From assembly GCF_013374995.1 (NCBI RefSeq), contig NZ_CP056030.1, forward strand, positions 1,582,501 through 1,646,500: DNA of 64,000 nucleotides, read 5' to 3'. This document shows positions 35,230 through 45,100 of this stretch, in pieces. The position numbers were made by a program, and so were the translations under genes. Position 1 is the first letter of the stretch, and every line of letters starts with the position of its first letter. The notes under the pieces are model-generated. The model ran no database searches and was not told where the DNA came from. It saw only the letters and a list, made by a program, of their open reading frames with translations. This stretch comes from Pseudomonas eucalypticola. GTDB taxonomy: Bacteria > Pseudomonadota > Gammaproteobacteria > Pseudomonadales > Pseudomonadaceae.

Positions 35230-36708
35230 ATGACCGTTCGTACGCGTATCGCGCCATCGCCCACCGGCGACCCCCATGTCGGCACGGCCTACATCGCCCT
35301 GTTCAACTATTGCTTTGCCAAGCAGCATGGCGGCGAGTTCATCCTGCGCATCGAGGACACCGACCAACTGCGTTCGACCCGCGAATCCGAGCAGCAGATC
35401 TTCGACGCCCTGCGCTGGCTGGGCATCGAGTGGAGCGAAGGCCCGGACGTGGGTGGGCCCCATGGCCCGTACCGCCAGAGCGAGCGGGGCGATATCTACA
35501 AGCAGTACGCCCAGCAACTGGTCGACCTGGGCCATGCCTTCCCGTGCTTCTGCACCGCCGAAGAGCTGGACCAGATGCGCGCCGAGCAACAGGCCCGCGG
35601 TGAAACCCCACGCTACGACGGCCGTGCGCTGCTACTGTCTCCCGAAGAAGTAGCCCGACGCCTGGCGGCTGGCGAGCCCCACGTGATCCGCATGAAGGTG
35701 CCCACCGAGGGCGTCTGCGTGGTGCCGGACATGTTGCGCGGTGATGTCGAGATCCCGTGGGACCGCATGGACATGCAGGTGCTGATGAAGACCGACGGCC
35801 TGCCGACGTACTTCCTGGCCAACGTCGTCGACGACCACCTGATGGGCATCACCCACGTGCTGCGCGGTGAAGAATGGCTGCCCTCGGCGCCCAAGCTGAT
35901 GAAGCTGTACGAGTACTTCGGTTGGGAACAGCCCAAGCTGTGCTACATGCCGCTGCTGCGCAACCCCGACAAGAGCAAGCTCTCCAAGCGCAAGAACCCG
36001 ACCTCGGTGACCTTCTACGAGCGCATGGGCTTCATGCCCGAAGCCATGCTCAACTACCTGGGCCGCATGGGCTGGTCGATGCCGGACGAGCGCGAGAAGT
36101 TCTCCCTGGCCGAGATGGTCGAGCACTTCGACCTGTCGCGCGTGTCCCTGGGCGGGCCGATCTTCGACATTGAAAAACTGTCCTGGCTCAATGGCCAGTG
36201 GTTGCGTGAACTGCCGGTTGAAGAATTCGCCACCCGCGTGCAGAAGTGGGCCTTCAACGCCGACTACATGATGAAGATCGCTCCGCACGTGCAGGGCAGG
36301 GTAGAGACCTTCAGCCAGATCGCCCCGCTGGGCGGCTTCTTTTTCGCCGGTGCCCTGCAACTGGACGCCAAGCTGTTCGAGCACAAGAAGCTCTCGCCCG
36401 AGCAGGTTCGCCAGGTGATGCAACTGATCCTGTGGAAGCTCGAATCCCTGCGCACCTGGGAAAAGGACCGCATCACCGCCACCATCCAGGCCGTTGTCGA
36501 AGCCCTGGAACTGAAGCTGCGCGACGCCATGCCCCTGATGTTCGCCGCCATTACGGGCCAGGCCAGCTCGGTCTCGGTGCTCGATGCCATGGAAATCCTC
36601 GGCCCGGACCTGACGCGCTTCCGCCTGCGCCAGGCCCTGGACCTGCTGGGTGGCGTGTCGAAGAAGGAAAACAAGGAATGGGAAAAGCTGCTGGGCGCAA
36701 TCGCCTGA
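35230..36708 (+). CDS. gltX: Glutamyl-tRNA synthetase
   Basis: 492 residues, class I synthetase. The HIGH motif appears as HVGT at residues 16-19 within [16 protein letters not shown], and KMSKS as KLSKR near residue 250. The glutamate-site segment [12 protein letters not shown] is intact. It charges tRNA-Glu, three copies of which lie just downstream. Upstream is the end of the chemotaxis operon, which is an unusual neighbour. Confidence 0.97.
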   Translation: MTVRTRIAPSPTGDPHVGTAYIALFNYCFAKQHGGEFILRIEDTDQLRSTRESEQQIFDALRWLGIEWSEGPDVGGPHGPYRQSERGDIYKQYAQQLVDLGHAFPCFCTAEELDQMRAEQQARGETPRYDGRALLLSPEEVARRLAAGEPHVIRMKVPTEGVCVVPDMLRGDVEIPWDRMDMQVLMKTDGLPTYFLANVVDDHLMGITHVLRGEEWLPSAPKLMKLYEYFGWEQPKLCYMPLLRNPDKSKLSKRKNPTSVTFYERMGFMPEAMLNYLGRMGWSMPDEREKFSLAEMVEHFDLSRVSLGGPIFDIEKLSWLNGQWLRELPVEEFATRVQKWAFNADYMMKIAPHVQGRVETFSQIAPLGGFFFAGALQLDAKLFEHKKLSPEQVRQVMQLILWKLESLRTWEKDRITATIQAVVEALELKLRDAMPLMFAAITGQASSVSVLDAMEILGPDLTRFRLRQALDLLGGVSKKENKEWEKLLGAIA

Positions 36709-36772
36709 TTTGAGGTTTCTCTCCAGCAAATGTGGGGCAGGGCGCCCGGTTCGTCGGTAAGTGGTTGTATTG

Positions 36773-36840
36773 CTGGAAAAAAGTTTTGAAAATTTTCAAA
36801 AATAAGTTTGACAGCCCTTCGATCCGGTCTTAATATGCGC
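36773..36840 (+). promoter_or_regulatory. Strong stable-RNA promoter of the tRNA-Ala/tRNA-Glu operon
   Basis: TTGACA (36808-36813), 17 bases, TAATAT (36831-36836), then a GC-rich discriminator GCGCCCC. Upstream lies an A/T block holding an 18-base perfect palindrome (TTTTGAAAATTTTCAAAA, 36784-36801), a likely UP element. A consensus promoter with a GC discriminator is typical of stringently controlled rRNA/tRNA operons. Confidence 0.9.
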
Positions 36841-36886
36841 CCCGTCCACACAGCAACACGCAGAACTGCGAAGCGCTGAAGATTGT

Positions 36887-36962
<76 letters not shown>

Positions 36963-37033
36963 CATTCCAGGCCTGAAGTCGTTGTTTGACTTCGGTCAGA
37001 TCAGATCCAGACTGATCTTGGTAAGAAGGTTTT

Positions 37034-37109
37034 GTCCCCTTCGTCTAGTGGCCTAGGACACCGCCCTTTCACGGCGGTAACAGGGGTTCGAGTCCCCTAG
37101 GGGACGCCA
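37034..37109 (+). tRNA. tRNA-Glu (anticodon TTC), copy 1
   Basis: 76 bases with encoded CCA. Acceptor GTCCCCT/AGGGGAC; anticodon stem-loop CCGCC-CTTTCAC-GGCGG. Its substrate enzyme gltX is just upstream. Confidence 0.98.
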
Positions 37110-37162
37110 GTTTCACAGAAGCATCGCTGGTACAGGTTGCTCCGTCGCAAGACGAAAAATTT

Positions 37163-37238
<76 letters not shown>

Positions 37239-37281
37239 ATTTGCCAGGGTTCGTGAAAGCGGACTTGCTCGAAGGTTTTGC

Positions 37282-37357
37282 GTCCCCTTCGTCTAGTGGC
37301 CTAGGACACCGCCCTTTCACGGCGGTAACAGGGGTTCGAGTCCCCTAGGGGACGCCA
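37282..37357 (+). tRNA. tRNA-Glu (anticodon TTC), copy 2
   Basis: Identical to copy 1. It is followed by its own terminator, unlike copy 1. Confidence 0.98.
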
Positions 37358-37382
37358 CGATTTACCCGCTTTGCGGGATTTG

Positions 37383-37418
37383 AGGCTCATTCGCCTATTG
37401 GATGAGCCTTTTGTTTTT
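37383..37418 (+). terminator. Terminator after tRNA pair 2
   Basis: AGGCTCAT and ATGAGCCT form the stem, followed by TTTTGTTTTT. A smaller CCCGC/GCGGG hairpin precedes it. Since a third tRNA pair follows, it must be read through, or pair 3 has another start. Confidence 0.8.
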
Positions 37419-37465
37419 AAGTAGCAGCGCCTGTTCGGGTTGCTCCGTCGCAAGACGCTAAATTC

Positions 37466-37541
<76 letters not shown>

Positions 37542-37584
37542 ATTTGCCAGAGTTCGTGAAAACGGACTTGCTCGAAGGTTTTGC

Positions 37585-37660
37585 GTCCCCTTCGTCTAGT
37601 GGCCTAGGACACCGCCCTTTCACGGCGGTAACAGGGGTTCGAGTCCCCTAGGGGACGCCA
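37585..37660 (+). tRNA. tRNA-Glu (anticodon TTC), copy 3
   Basis: Identical to the other copies and exactly 303 bases after copy 2. Confidence 0.98.
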
Positions 37661-37685
37661 CGATTACCCGCTCTGCGGGATTTTT

Positions 37686-37724
37686 AAGGCTCATTCACTG
37701 GTTGAATGGGCCTTTTGTTTGTCT
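37686..37724 (+). terminator. Terminator after tRNA pair 3
   Basis: AAGGCTCATTCA and TGAATGGGCCTT form a 12-bp stem with one G-T pair, followed by a T-rich tail. It is homologous to the one after pair 2 but has diverged in loop and stem. Confidence 0.88.
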
Positions 37725-37762
37725 GGCGTTTCACTTTTCCCGCGCTCCTCTTCCTGAACACC

Positions 37763-37815
37763 CTGACCAGCGGTCAGCGACATCGCTTGCGTAAAAATAT
37801 TACAGGCATAATATT
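37763..37815. promoter_or_regulatory. Promoter and operator-like repeats of the TetR gene
   Basis: Two perfect inverted repeats: CTGACC-AGC-GGTCAG (37763-37777) and AATATTA-CAGGCA-TAATATT (37796-37815). TTGCGT (37787) and TAATAT (37809), 16 bases apart, form a plausible sigma70 promoter, whose -10 lies in the second repeat. This suggests autorepression by the TetR protein; which repeat it binds is unknown. Confidence 0.55.
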
Positions 37816-37844
37816 ATCCCCATCATATTCGGAGGTGCCTTGTG

Positions 37845-38384
37845 ATGCTCGACAAGAAAGCCCAGAGCCGTGAACGCATCCTGGAGGCGGCTCGCAAGGC
37901 CATGATCCAACGTGGCGTCGCCGACCCCAGTGTCAGTGAAGTGATGGGGGCAGCTGGCATGACCGTTGGCGGTTTCTATGCCCACTTCGACAGCAAGGAC
38001 GCCCTGATGCTGGAGGCCTTCAGCCAGTTGCTGGGTGAGCGTCGTGGCCTGCTCGACCAAGTCGACCCCAGCCTGTCGGCACCGGAGCGTCGGGCCCTGA
38101 TGGCGACGTATTACCTGTCTCGCAAGCACCGCGATGCCGAAGACCGCGCCTGCCCGCTGCCGACCGCACTGGCGGAAATGGGCCGGCTGCCCGAGGCGTT
38201 TCGCAGCGTGCTGACCGAGCACCTGGAACTGCTGGTGGCACAACTGGCCGACCGCCCCGAGGACACCGATACCGCGCTGGCGGACCTGGCCTTGATGATT
38301 GGCGGCCTGGCCTTGGGCCGAGCCCTTGGCCCCGGCGACCTGTCCGACCGTATTCTGCGCGCGGCCAAGGCCGCTGTGCGCTGA
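37845..38384 (+). CDS. TetR-family repressor
   Basis: 179 residues. The N-terminal helix-turn-helix is typical (SRERILEAARKAMIQRGVA, then MTVGGFYAHFDSKDALMLEA). The C-terminal ligand domain contains a Cys (EDRACPLPTALAEMG) in a segment shared with one TetR subgroup. GGAGG precedes both GTG 37842 and ATG 37845. The hydrolase gene begins 15 bases after it, so they are probably one transcript and the hydrolase substrate may be related to the inducer. Confidence 0.85.
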   Translation: MLDKKAQSRERILEAARKAMIQRGVADPSVSEVMGAAGMTVGGFYAHFDSKDALMLEAFSQLLGERRGLLDQVDPSLSAPERRALMATYYLSRKHRDAEDRACPLPTALAEMGRLPEAFRSVLTEHLELLVAQLADRPEDTDTALADLALMIGGLALGRALGPGDLSDRILRAAKAAVR

Positions 38385-38399
38385 CCCAGGAGTGCTGCC

Positions 38400-39227
38400 A
38401 TGACCACCCTCAACTGGATTCGCGGCGTCAACCGTACTCTCGGGCACCTGGCGCCCCGGCACGCGGCCGCCCGCATGCGCTTGGCGTTCATGCAACCGCG
38501 TACCTTGCCGCCCCGTGACTGGGAGCTGCCTTTGTTGGCGCGCGCCGAGCGCATCACCTTGCGTTTCGGCCTCTCGGTGTTGCGCTGGGGCCAGGGCCCG
38601 ACGGTGCTGCTGATGCACGGTTGGGAAGGGCGGCCAACCCAGTTCGCCGTCCTCACCGAGGCGCTGTTGCTGGCCGGCTACAGCGTGGTGGCCCTGGAGG
38701 GGCCGGGGCATGGACGCTCGCGGGGTAGCCAGGCCCACGTGGTGCTGTTCGCCCACGCGCTGCTGGAGGCCGCTGCGGAGCTGCCGCCATTGCGGGCGGT
38801 GGTGGGCCACTCCATGGGTGGTGCGGCGGCGTTGCTGGCCAGCCAGTGGGGCCTGAGGGTCGAGGCGCTGGTGACCATCGCGGCGCCGGCGCGCATTCTT
38901 GGCATGCTGCGCCATTTCGCTGCCCACGTCGGCCTGCCGGCCCGTGCCCGCTCGGCGTTCATTCACCAGGTGGAGGGCATTGTCGGCCTGCCCGCCGCAC
39001 AGCTGGACGTCAGTCGCTATCAACTGGAAATGCCCGGGCTGGTGGTGCACGCCGAAAATGATCCGCTGGTGCCTGTGGCCGAGGCGCGCGCCATTCACCA
39101 GGCCTGGTTCGACAGCCGGCTGCTGGTCGTGCCCGACGGCGGCCATCAGCGCCTGCTGGCCGACCCCGGCGTGATCGAAGCCGTGCTGGGGTTGCTCAAT
39201 GGCCAGTGGGTGCGCCAATCGGCGTGA
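38400..39227 (+). CDS. Alpha/beta-hydrolase
   Basis: 275 residues, with a basic, partly hydrophobic start but no clear signal peptide. Catalytic Ser sits in VVGHSMGGAAAL, Asp in HAENDPLVPV and His in DGGHQRLL; an oxyanion-type segment is LMHGWEG. The substrate is unknown (ester, lactone or thioester). It is co-directional with the TetR gene, the likely controller, and a 4HBT thioesterase follows 48 bases later. Confidence 0.85.
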   Translation: MTTLNWIRGVNRTLGHLAPRHAAARMRLAFMQPRTLPPRDWELPLLARAERITLRFGLSVLRWGQGPTVLLMHGWEGRPTQFAVLTEALLLAGYSVVALEGPGHGRSRGSQAHVVLFAHALLEAAAELPPLRAVVGHSMGGAAALLASQWGLRVEALVTIAAPARILGMLRHFAAHVGLPARARSAFIHQVEGIVGLPAAQLDVSRYQLEMPGLVVHAENDPLVPVAEARAIHQAWFDSRLLVVPDGGHQRLLADPGVIEAVLGLLNGQWVRQSA

Positions 39228-39275
39228 GGGTGCGCTAGACTGCCCCCTGCCTATCAAGCAGGAGCGAGAACGCGC

Positions 39276-39713
39276 ATGAACTGGGACCTGGCTACGCCCT
39301 TTGTGATCGACCTGAGTGTCGGTGCCGACGATATCGATGGACTCGGGCACGCCAACAATGCCGTCTACGTGACGTGGCTGGAACGGTGCGCCTGGCGCCA
39401 TTCCCAGCGCCTGGGGCTGGACCTGAGCGAATACCGGCGCCTGGACCGGGCCATGGCGGTGGTGCGTCATGAAATCGACTATCTGGCGGCGGCCTATGAA
39501 AATGATGAGCTGCAATTGGGCACCTGGATTGTCGAGTCGGACCAGAAGTTGAAAATGACCCGGCGGTTCCAGCTGATGCGCCCGCGTGACGGGGCGACCT
39601 TGCTGCGCGCCCATACCACGTTCTGCTGCATCGAGCTGTCCAGTGGCAAGCCCAAGCGCATGCCGCCCGAGTTCATCGACGGTTACGGACCGGCGGTGCT
39701 GCGCCTGGCGTAA
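39276..39713 (+). CDS. 4HBT hot-dog acyl-CoA thioesterase
   Basis: 145 residues. The hot-dog active-site signature appears as [19 protein letters not shown], close to the YbgC/4HBT type. It hydrolyses an acyl-CoA of unknown chain type. It has its own small gap with GGAGCGAGAA before the ATG. Whether it belongs to the TetR cassette is uncertain. Confidence 0.82.
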   Translation: MNWDLATPFVIDLSVGADDIDGLGHANNAVYVTWLERCAWRHSQRLGLDLSEYRRLDRAMAVVRHEIDYLAAAYENDELQLGTWIVESDQKLKMTRRFQLMRPRDGATLLRAHTTFCCIELSSGKPKRMPPEFIDGYGPAVLRLA

Positions 39714-39771
39714 GCACCGGCGCTGACCGTGTCGCGTTTACGCGTCGTACCTGCCGCCGCGCGGGGCCTGG

Positions 39772-39794
39772 GACGCGGCCAGGTCCGCTGCTAC
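39772..39794. repeat. REP-type repeat copy 2 (thioesterase-dusC gap)
   Basis: Identical over 23 bases to 13615-13637. Here the bases right after it read AATGGC, so the end of the repeat supplies a TACAAT that could act as a -10 box for dusC. No matching -35 is clear. Confidence 0.75.
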
Positions 39795-39832
39795 AATGGC
39801 GCTCCTTTTTTCATCCCTCCCCGAGATTCCCC

Positions 39833-40792
39833 ATGCACATTGCCCTGGCCCCCATGGAAGGCCTGGTCGACAACATCCTGCGTGACGTGCTGACCCGTGT
39901 CGGCGGTATCGACTGGTGTGTCACCGAGTTCATTCGCGTCAACGACATGCTCCTGCCGCCCGCGGTGTTCCACAAGATGGCCCCGGAGCTGGCTGACGGC
40001 TGCGTGACGCCGGCAGGCACCCAGATGCGCGTGCAGTTGCTGGGTTCGGACCCTGCGTGCCTGGCCGACAACGCCGCGCTGGCCGTCAGCCTGGGCGCGC
40101 CGGTGATCGACCTGAACTTCGGCTGCCCGGCCAAGACCGTGAACAAGTCCCGGGGCGGGGCGGTACTGCTCAAGGAACCCGAGCTGCTGCACAGCATCCT
40201 GTGCGAAGTACGCCGCGCCGTGCCAGCGCACATTCCGGTGACCGCCAAGATGCGCCTGGGCTTCGACAGCCCTGACGGCGCCCTGGTGTGCGCCGAGGCC
40301 CTGGCCGAAGGCGGCGCCGAGGTGCTGGTGGTGCATGCGCGCACCAAGGTCGACGGCTACAAGCCACCGGCCCATTGGGAGTGGGTGGCGCGGGTACGTG
40401 ACGTGGTCAAGGTACCGGTCTATGCCAACGGTGAAGTCTGGACCGTCGACGACTGGCGCCGTTGCCGCGAGATCAGCGGCGTGCCAGATATCATGCTCGG
40501 CCGGGGCCTGGTCTCGCGCCCGGACCTGGCCCGGCAGATCGCCGCCGCCCAGGCTGGCATCGAACTGGCGCCAATGACCTGGGCAGAACTGATGCCGTTG
40601 TTGCAGGCGTTCTGGCGCCAGGCGGTTCGCGACCTCACCCCGCGCCAGGCGCCTGGGCGACTGAAGCAGTGGCTGGCCATGCTCACCCGCACCTTCCCCG
40701 AGGCCGTGGAGCTGTTCACCCTGGTGCGGCGCGAAACCGACTGCGACCGGGTCGGGCAATTGCTGGGTGTGCAGGCGCTGGAAGCCGCCTGA
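39833..40792 (+). CDS. dusC: tRNA-dihydrouridine(16) synthase DusC
   Basis: 319 residues. The TIM-barrel FMN enzyme opens [20 protein letters not shown]. The catalytic Cys98 is in [19 protein letters not shown]. The C-terminal helical tRNA-binding domain distinguishes the DusC group from DusA/DusB. It reduces uridine to dihydrouridine in the tRNA D-loop. Confidence 0.93.
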   Translation: MHIALAPMEGLVDNILRDVLTRVGGIDWCVTEFIRVNDMLLPPAVFHKMAPELADGCVTPAGTQMRVQLLGSDPACLADNAALAVSLGAPVIDLNFGCPAKTVNKSRGGAVLLKEPELLHSILCEVRRAVPAHIPVTAKMRLGFDSPDGALVCAEALAEGGAEVLVVHARTKVDGYKPPAHWEWVARVRDVVKVPVYANGEVWTVDDWRRCREISGVPDIMLGRGLVSRPDLARQIAAAQAGIELAPMTWAELMPLLQAFWRQAVRDLTPRQAPGRLKQWLAMLTRTFPEAVELFTLVRRETDCDRVGQLLGVQALEAA

Positions 40793-40832
40793 ACCCTGCC
40801 ATACCTGCAGCTGCTGCCTTAATGTCGTGTTG

Positions 40833-40878
40833 GCCGCGCATGCGCGGCACGGCGCTGTACCTGTCAAATCTGACAGGT
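40833..40878. promoter_or_regulatory. Two perfect palindromes upstream of the Kelch gene
   Basis: GCCGCGCATGCGCGGC (40833-40848) is a 16-base palindrome 40 bases after dusC. ACCTGTCA-AATC-TGACAGGT (40859-40878) is an 8+4+8 palindrome ending 83 bases before the Kelch start. The second has the form of a protein-binding operator. The rest of the 169-base gap shows no clear -35/-10. Confidence 0.5.
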
Positions 40879-40961
40879 GTGCATCAGCAATGGATCCTGT
40901 CCAATGACCTCAAGCCTCCTGCACTCTCTCAGGGGGCAGGCATTGCGCCAGAGGTACAATC

Positions 40962-42125
40962 ATGAGCCGTGAAACATCCACAGACCAAAACCCTATGGGG
41001 GCTTTAGAGCACTTCCAGAGTCGCTATATGGAAGATGTCTCGGTACAGCGTTGGTTCGGTATCCGCGAATCGCTGTCGGGCATATTCGAGCGGGCTGCTG
41101 GGCTGCATTCAATACGCCTGCTGCATTCGGCCAGTGCCATCTCGCAATCGAGAGTATTGGTGATCGGCGGTTTGGATGCGGAGCAGGTCCTGGACGGGGG
41201 CGAAATCTACAACCCCGCGTTGGACAACTGGTCTGTCACCGAGCCGCTTGCCCTTCCTCGATATTCGCATACGGCCACGGTATTGGCTGACGAGGAGCGG
41301 GTTGTGGTGATGGGAGGGCGCTCCCCTTCCGGTGACGCCTTGGATAGCGTTGAAATCTATGAGGTGGGGCTGGGTCGGTGGCGGGCTGGTAAGCCGATGT
41401 TCATGCCGCGCGTGGAGCATACCGCAACCCTGCTCCAATCAGGGCATATCCTGGTGGTCGGTGGCCGCTACTTTAAAGAGGGCGCTGGTACAGTGCTCGG
41501 GGATGTTGAGTTGTATGACCCTGTCGGTGACCAGTGGCAGCCCGTTGCCAGCCTTGCCCACAAGCGGTTCGGGCACACGGCAACGCTTTTATCGGATGGG
41601 AAGGTAGTCATCGTGGGGGGGACATCGAGCAACGCGGTGGTGCGGGAAACGGAGGTGCTGGATCCCGCGACAGGCGAGTGGGGCCCAGGCGCAGCGTTAC
41701 CTGACGCCCGTGCCAATCATACGGCGACACGGCTGGCTGACGATTGCGTGCTGATAGCCGGTGGTGGGGTGCCGTTAGAGTCTATCCGCTTCAAGAGAAC
41801 TTATATTTACCGTGCCGAGGTGGATAAGTGGGAGGAGGGGGCGTGGTTACCCGTGCCTGTATCCGGCGCCACTGCAGTGCAGCTCCCATCGGGAAACGTC
41901 ATGCTTGTCGGTGGCGTCGCGGAACAGGATTCCCCTCGGATAGCGCAGATTTTCAACCCCCTCACGAAGAATTGGTCCTCGACCTACCCGCACGAGATGA
42001 ATTACCCGCTATTGTTTCACACGGCCACTGTACTGGCTGTTGGTGAGGTGCTTATTGTCGCCGGCACTGATCCGCGGCTTCCTCACGTCAACCCTATCGA
42101 CTGGGTATGTCGATATAAGCCGTGA
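40962..42125 (+). CDS. Kelch-repeat beta-propeller protein of unknown function
   Basis: 387 residues. An N-terminal helical region of about 50 residues has no signal peptide. It is followed by seven repeats of the form HTATLLxxGxxxVVGG (starting near residues 55, 102, 152, 205, 254, 302 and 352), a likely seven-bladed propeller. Base composition is lower in GC than its neighbours: hand counts give 31/60 at 41761-41820 and 30/60 at 42001-42060, against 46/60 in dusC at 40261-40320, with AGA, ATA and TTA codons. This suggests a more recent arrival. Kelch propellers usually bind proteins or oxidise sugars; no oxidase residues are recognisable. It faces the GGDEF/EAL gene, 38 bases away. Confidence 0.75.
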   Translation: MSRETSTDQNPMGALEHFQSRYMEDVSVQRWFGIRESLSGIFERAAGLHSIRLLHSASAISQSRVLVIGGLDAEQVLDGGEIYNPALDNWSVTEPLALPRYSHTATVLADEERVVVMGGRSPSGDALDSVEIYEVGLGRWRAGKPMFMPRVEHTATLLQSGHILVVGGRYFKEGAGTVLGDVELYDPVGDQWQPVASLAHKRFGHTATLLSDGKVVIVGGTSSNAVVRETEVLDPATGEWGPGAALPDARANHTATRLADDCVLIAGGGVPLESIRFKRTYIYRAEVDKWEEGAWLPVPVSGATAVQLPSGNVMLVGGVAEQDSPRIAQIFNPLTKNWSSTYPHEMNYPLLFHTATVLAVGEVLIVAGTDPRLPHVNPIDWVCRYKP

Positions 42126-42163
42126 CAATAGGTGGGGGCGGGGTACGCACCATGAGTGGCCAG

Positions 42164-45100
42164 TTAGCCGTGTTGTTCGTCAATCAACATCTGTCGAAAC
42201 TCCGCCACCGGCAACGGCCGGCTGTGCAGGTAGCCCTGGTACAGGTGGCACCCCAGGCGTTCCAGGAACTCCAACTGCTCTGATAGCTCCACGCCCTCGG
42301 CGATCACGCTCAGTTCCAGGCTGCGGGCCATGGCGACGATGGCGCGAACGATTTCGGCGTCGTTGGGGTCCTGGGGCGCGTCGCGGACGAACGATTGGTC
42401 GATCTTCAAGGCATCCACCGGCAGGCGCTTGAGGTAGGTCAGGGATGAATAGCCGGTACCGAAGTCGTCCATGGCGAAGCTGACCCCCAGTTTCTTCAGG
42501 CTGCGCATCTTGCTGATGGTGTCTTCCAGGTTCTGGATGACGATGCCTTCGGTAATTTCCAGGGTCAGCAGCGAGCAGGGCAGGTGGTGCTGGTTGAGGC
42601 TGCGCTCCACCCGCTGGACGAAGTCGTTCTGGCGGAATTGGCGGGGGCTGATGTTCACGCACAGGGCGAATTCGGTGGGGTCGATCAAGCCCTCCTGCAG
42701 CAGCTGCGCGCAGATACGGCAGGCCTCGTCGAGGATCCAGCTGCCCACCTCCAGGATCAGGCCGCTTTCTTCCAGTACCCGGATGAACTGGGCCGGTGAT
42801 TGCTGGCCCAGCAGCGGATGATGCCAGCGCAGCAACACTTCAGCGCCGACGATGCGGTCGTCACGGGCGTCCACCTGGGGCTGCAAGTGCAGGCTCAGCT
42901 CACCCCGGGCCAGGGCCATGCGCAGGTCGTTCTCCATCTGCAGCCGCTCGCTGGCGGCCTTCTGCATGCTGTTATGGAACAACTGCGTGGTGTTGCGGCC
43001 CGAATCCTTGGCGCGATAGAGGGCGATATCGGCGCGCTTGAGCAGGTCGGCGGGCGTGCTCCCGTGGTCGGGAATCAGCGCCACGCCGATGCTGGGGGTG
43101 ACCTGCAGGCGCTGGCCGTCCAGGGACATGGGTTCGGCGAGCAATTCGCGCAGGGTGTCGGCCAGTTCACGCACCTGGGCAGTAACGTCGGCACGGTTGC
43201 CCTCCAGGCCGGTGAGCAACACCACGAATTCGTCGCCGCCCAGGCGCGCCACGGTGTCTTCCAGGCGCACGCTGGCTTCCAGGCGCGCGGTGATGATCTT
43301 CAGCACCGTGTCGCCAACCGGGTGGCCGAGGGAATCGTTGATGTGCTTGAAATGGTCCAGGTCCAGAAACAGCAGGGCGCCACGCAGGTTGTGGCGCTTG
43401 AGCAGGGCAATCTGCTGGCTCAGGCGGTCCATGAGCAGGGCGCGGTTGGGGAGGTTGGTCAACGGGTCGTGGTAGGCCAGGTGGCGGATCTGCGCCTGGG
43501 CGTTCTTGAGCTGGCTGACATCCCGGGCGTTGAGCAGCAGGCACCGGGTCTCGTTGAGGGTGATGGGCTCGATGGAAACCTCCAGGGTCAAGGCTTCACC
43601 CTGTTTGTTGCGCCCGATCAACTCACGGTGGCGCACCCGGCCATGGTCTTCCACTTCGCCCAGCAGCAGGGCCTGCTGGCGCGGGTCGGCCCAGAAGCCG
43701 ATATCGTCGACGCTGCGCCCCAGCACTTCGTCGGCGCTGTAGCCGGTCAACCGGCAGAAACCGTCGTTGACCTCGAGGTAGCGACCACTGTCGCGCTCGG
43801 TGATGGTGATGGCGTCCGGGCTTGAGTGGAAGGCCTTGGCGAATTTCTCTTCGCTGCTTTTGAGCGCTGCTTCCGCCCGTTGCTGCTGGGTGATATCGCG
43901 CAGGGTGGTGACCACGCAGGGCTGGTTGTCGACACTGATCAGCCGGCTGGAAATCAGGCAGGTCAGCAATTGCCCGTTCTTGTGCATGACTTGCACGGCG
44001 ACATTGTTCAGCGCCCGCTCGCGTATGACTTGCTCGATGCGCAGCAAGCGTTCGGCACTGTCCACCCAGAAGCCCAGTTCGTCTGGCCCCGCGCTCATGA
44101 CTTCGGCGGCGGTCCAGCCGAAGGTCTGGGTAAAGCTGGGGTTGATCTCGATGAACTGGCCGCTGTCCTGCAGGGTCACGCAGATAGGGTCGGTGCTGGC
44201 CTGGAACAGGCTGGCGAATTTCTCTTCGGAACTGGCCAGGCGCTGTTCGCGTTCCACCTGTTCGGTGATGTCCAGCAAGGTGCCCGCCATGCGCAGGGGT
44301 TGGCCGTGGTCGTCGCGGTACAGGCGGGCGCGGCTTTCCAGGTAGCGCGAGCCACCGTTTTCCAGGGCGATGCGGTAAGTGATCTGGTAATTGCCCGCCG
44401 GGCCCTCGCGCAGGCTGCGGTAGGCCTGGCGCATGCTGTTGCGTTCATCGTCCGGTACCCCCTCGAAAAACGCTTCGAAGGATTCATGAAAAGGCTCCGC
44501 GGGCAGGCCATGCAGTTGCGCGGCCCGGGCCGAGCCATAGAGCATGCCGCTGGGAATGTGCCAGTCCCAGGTGCCCAGTTGGGCGGAATCGAGGGCCAGG
44601 TCCAGGCGTTCCTGGCTATCCTTGAGGGCCTGTGCGGCGCGTTTGCTGTCACTGGTGTCGATGAAGGTGCTGAGCAAATAGCTGACGTTGTCCAGCTCGA
44701 TGTTCTGGGTGCACAGGATGCCGTCGTGTATCTGCCCGGAGCTGGCGCACAACTGCACCTCCATGTTCACGGGTTCGAAGGTGTGGCGGGTAACTTCCAA
44801 TAGCCGCCGGCGCTGTTCGGGGTCGGCCCACAACCCCAGTTCCACGGTGGTCTTGTTGATGATCTGGGCGGCCGACCACCCCAGGATCTTCTCGAAATGC
44901 TGGTTCACCTCATGGATCAGGCCGTCGTGGCGCCGTGTCAGCAGCACCACGTTGGGGCTGAGGTGGAACAGGGTGGCGAAGCGTTTTTCCGAGTTGATCA
45001 AAGCGGTTTCGCGGTCGCGCTGGCGGGTGATCTCACGGATGACCCCGACCATGCGCGCGCGGCCTTCCTTGCCGGTCACCAGGCTGCCGTTGATCTCCAG

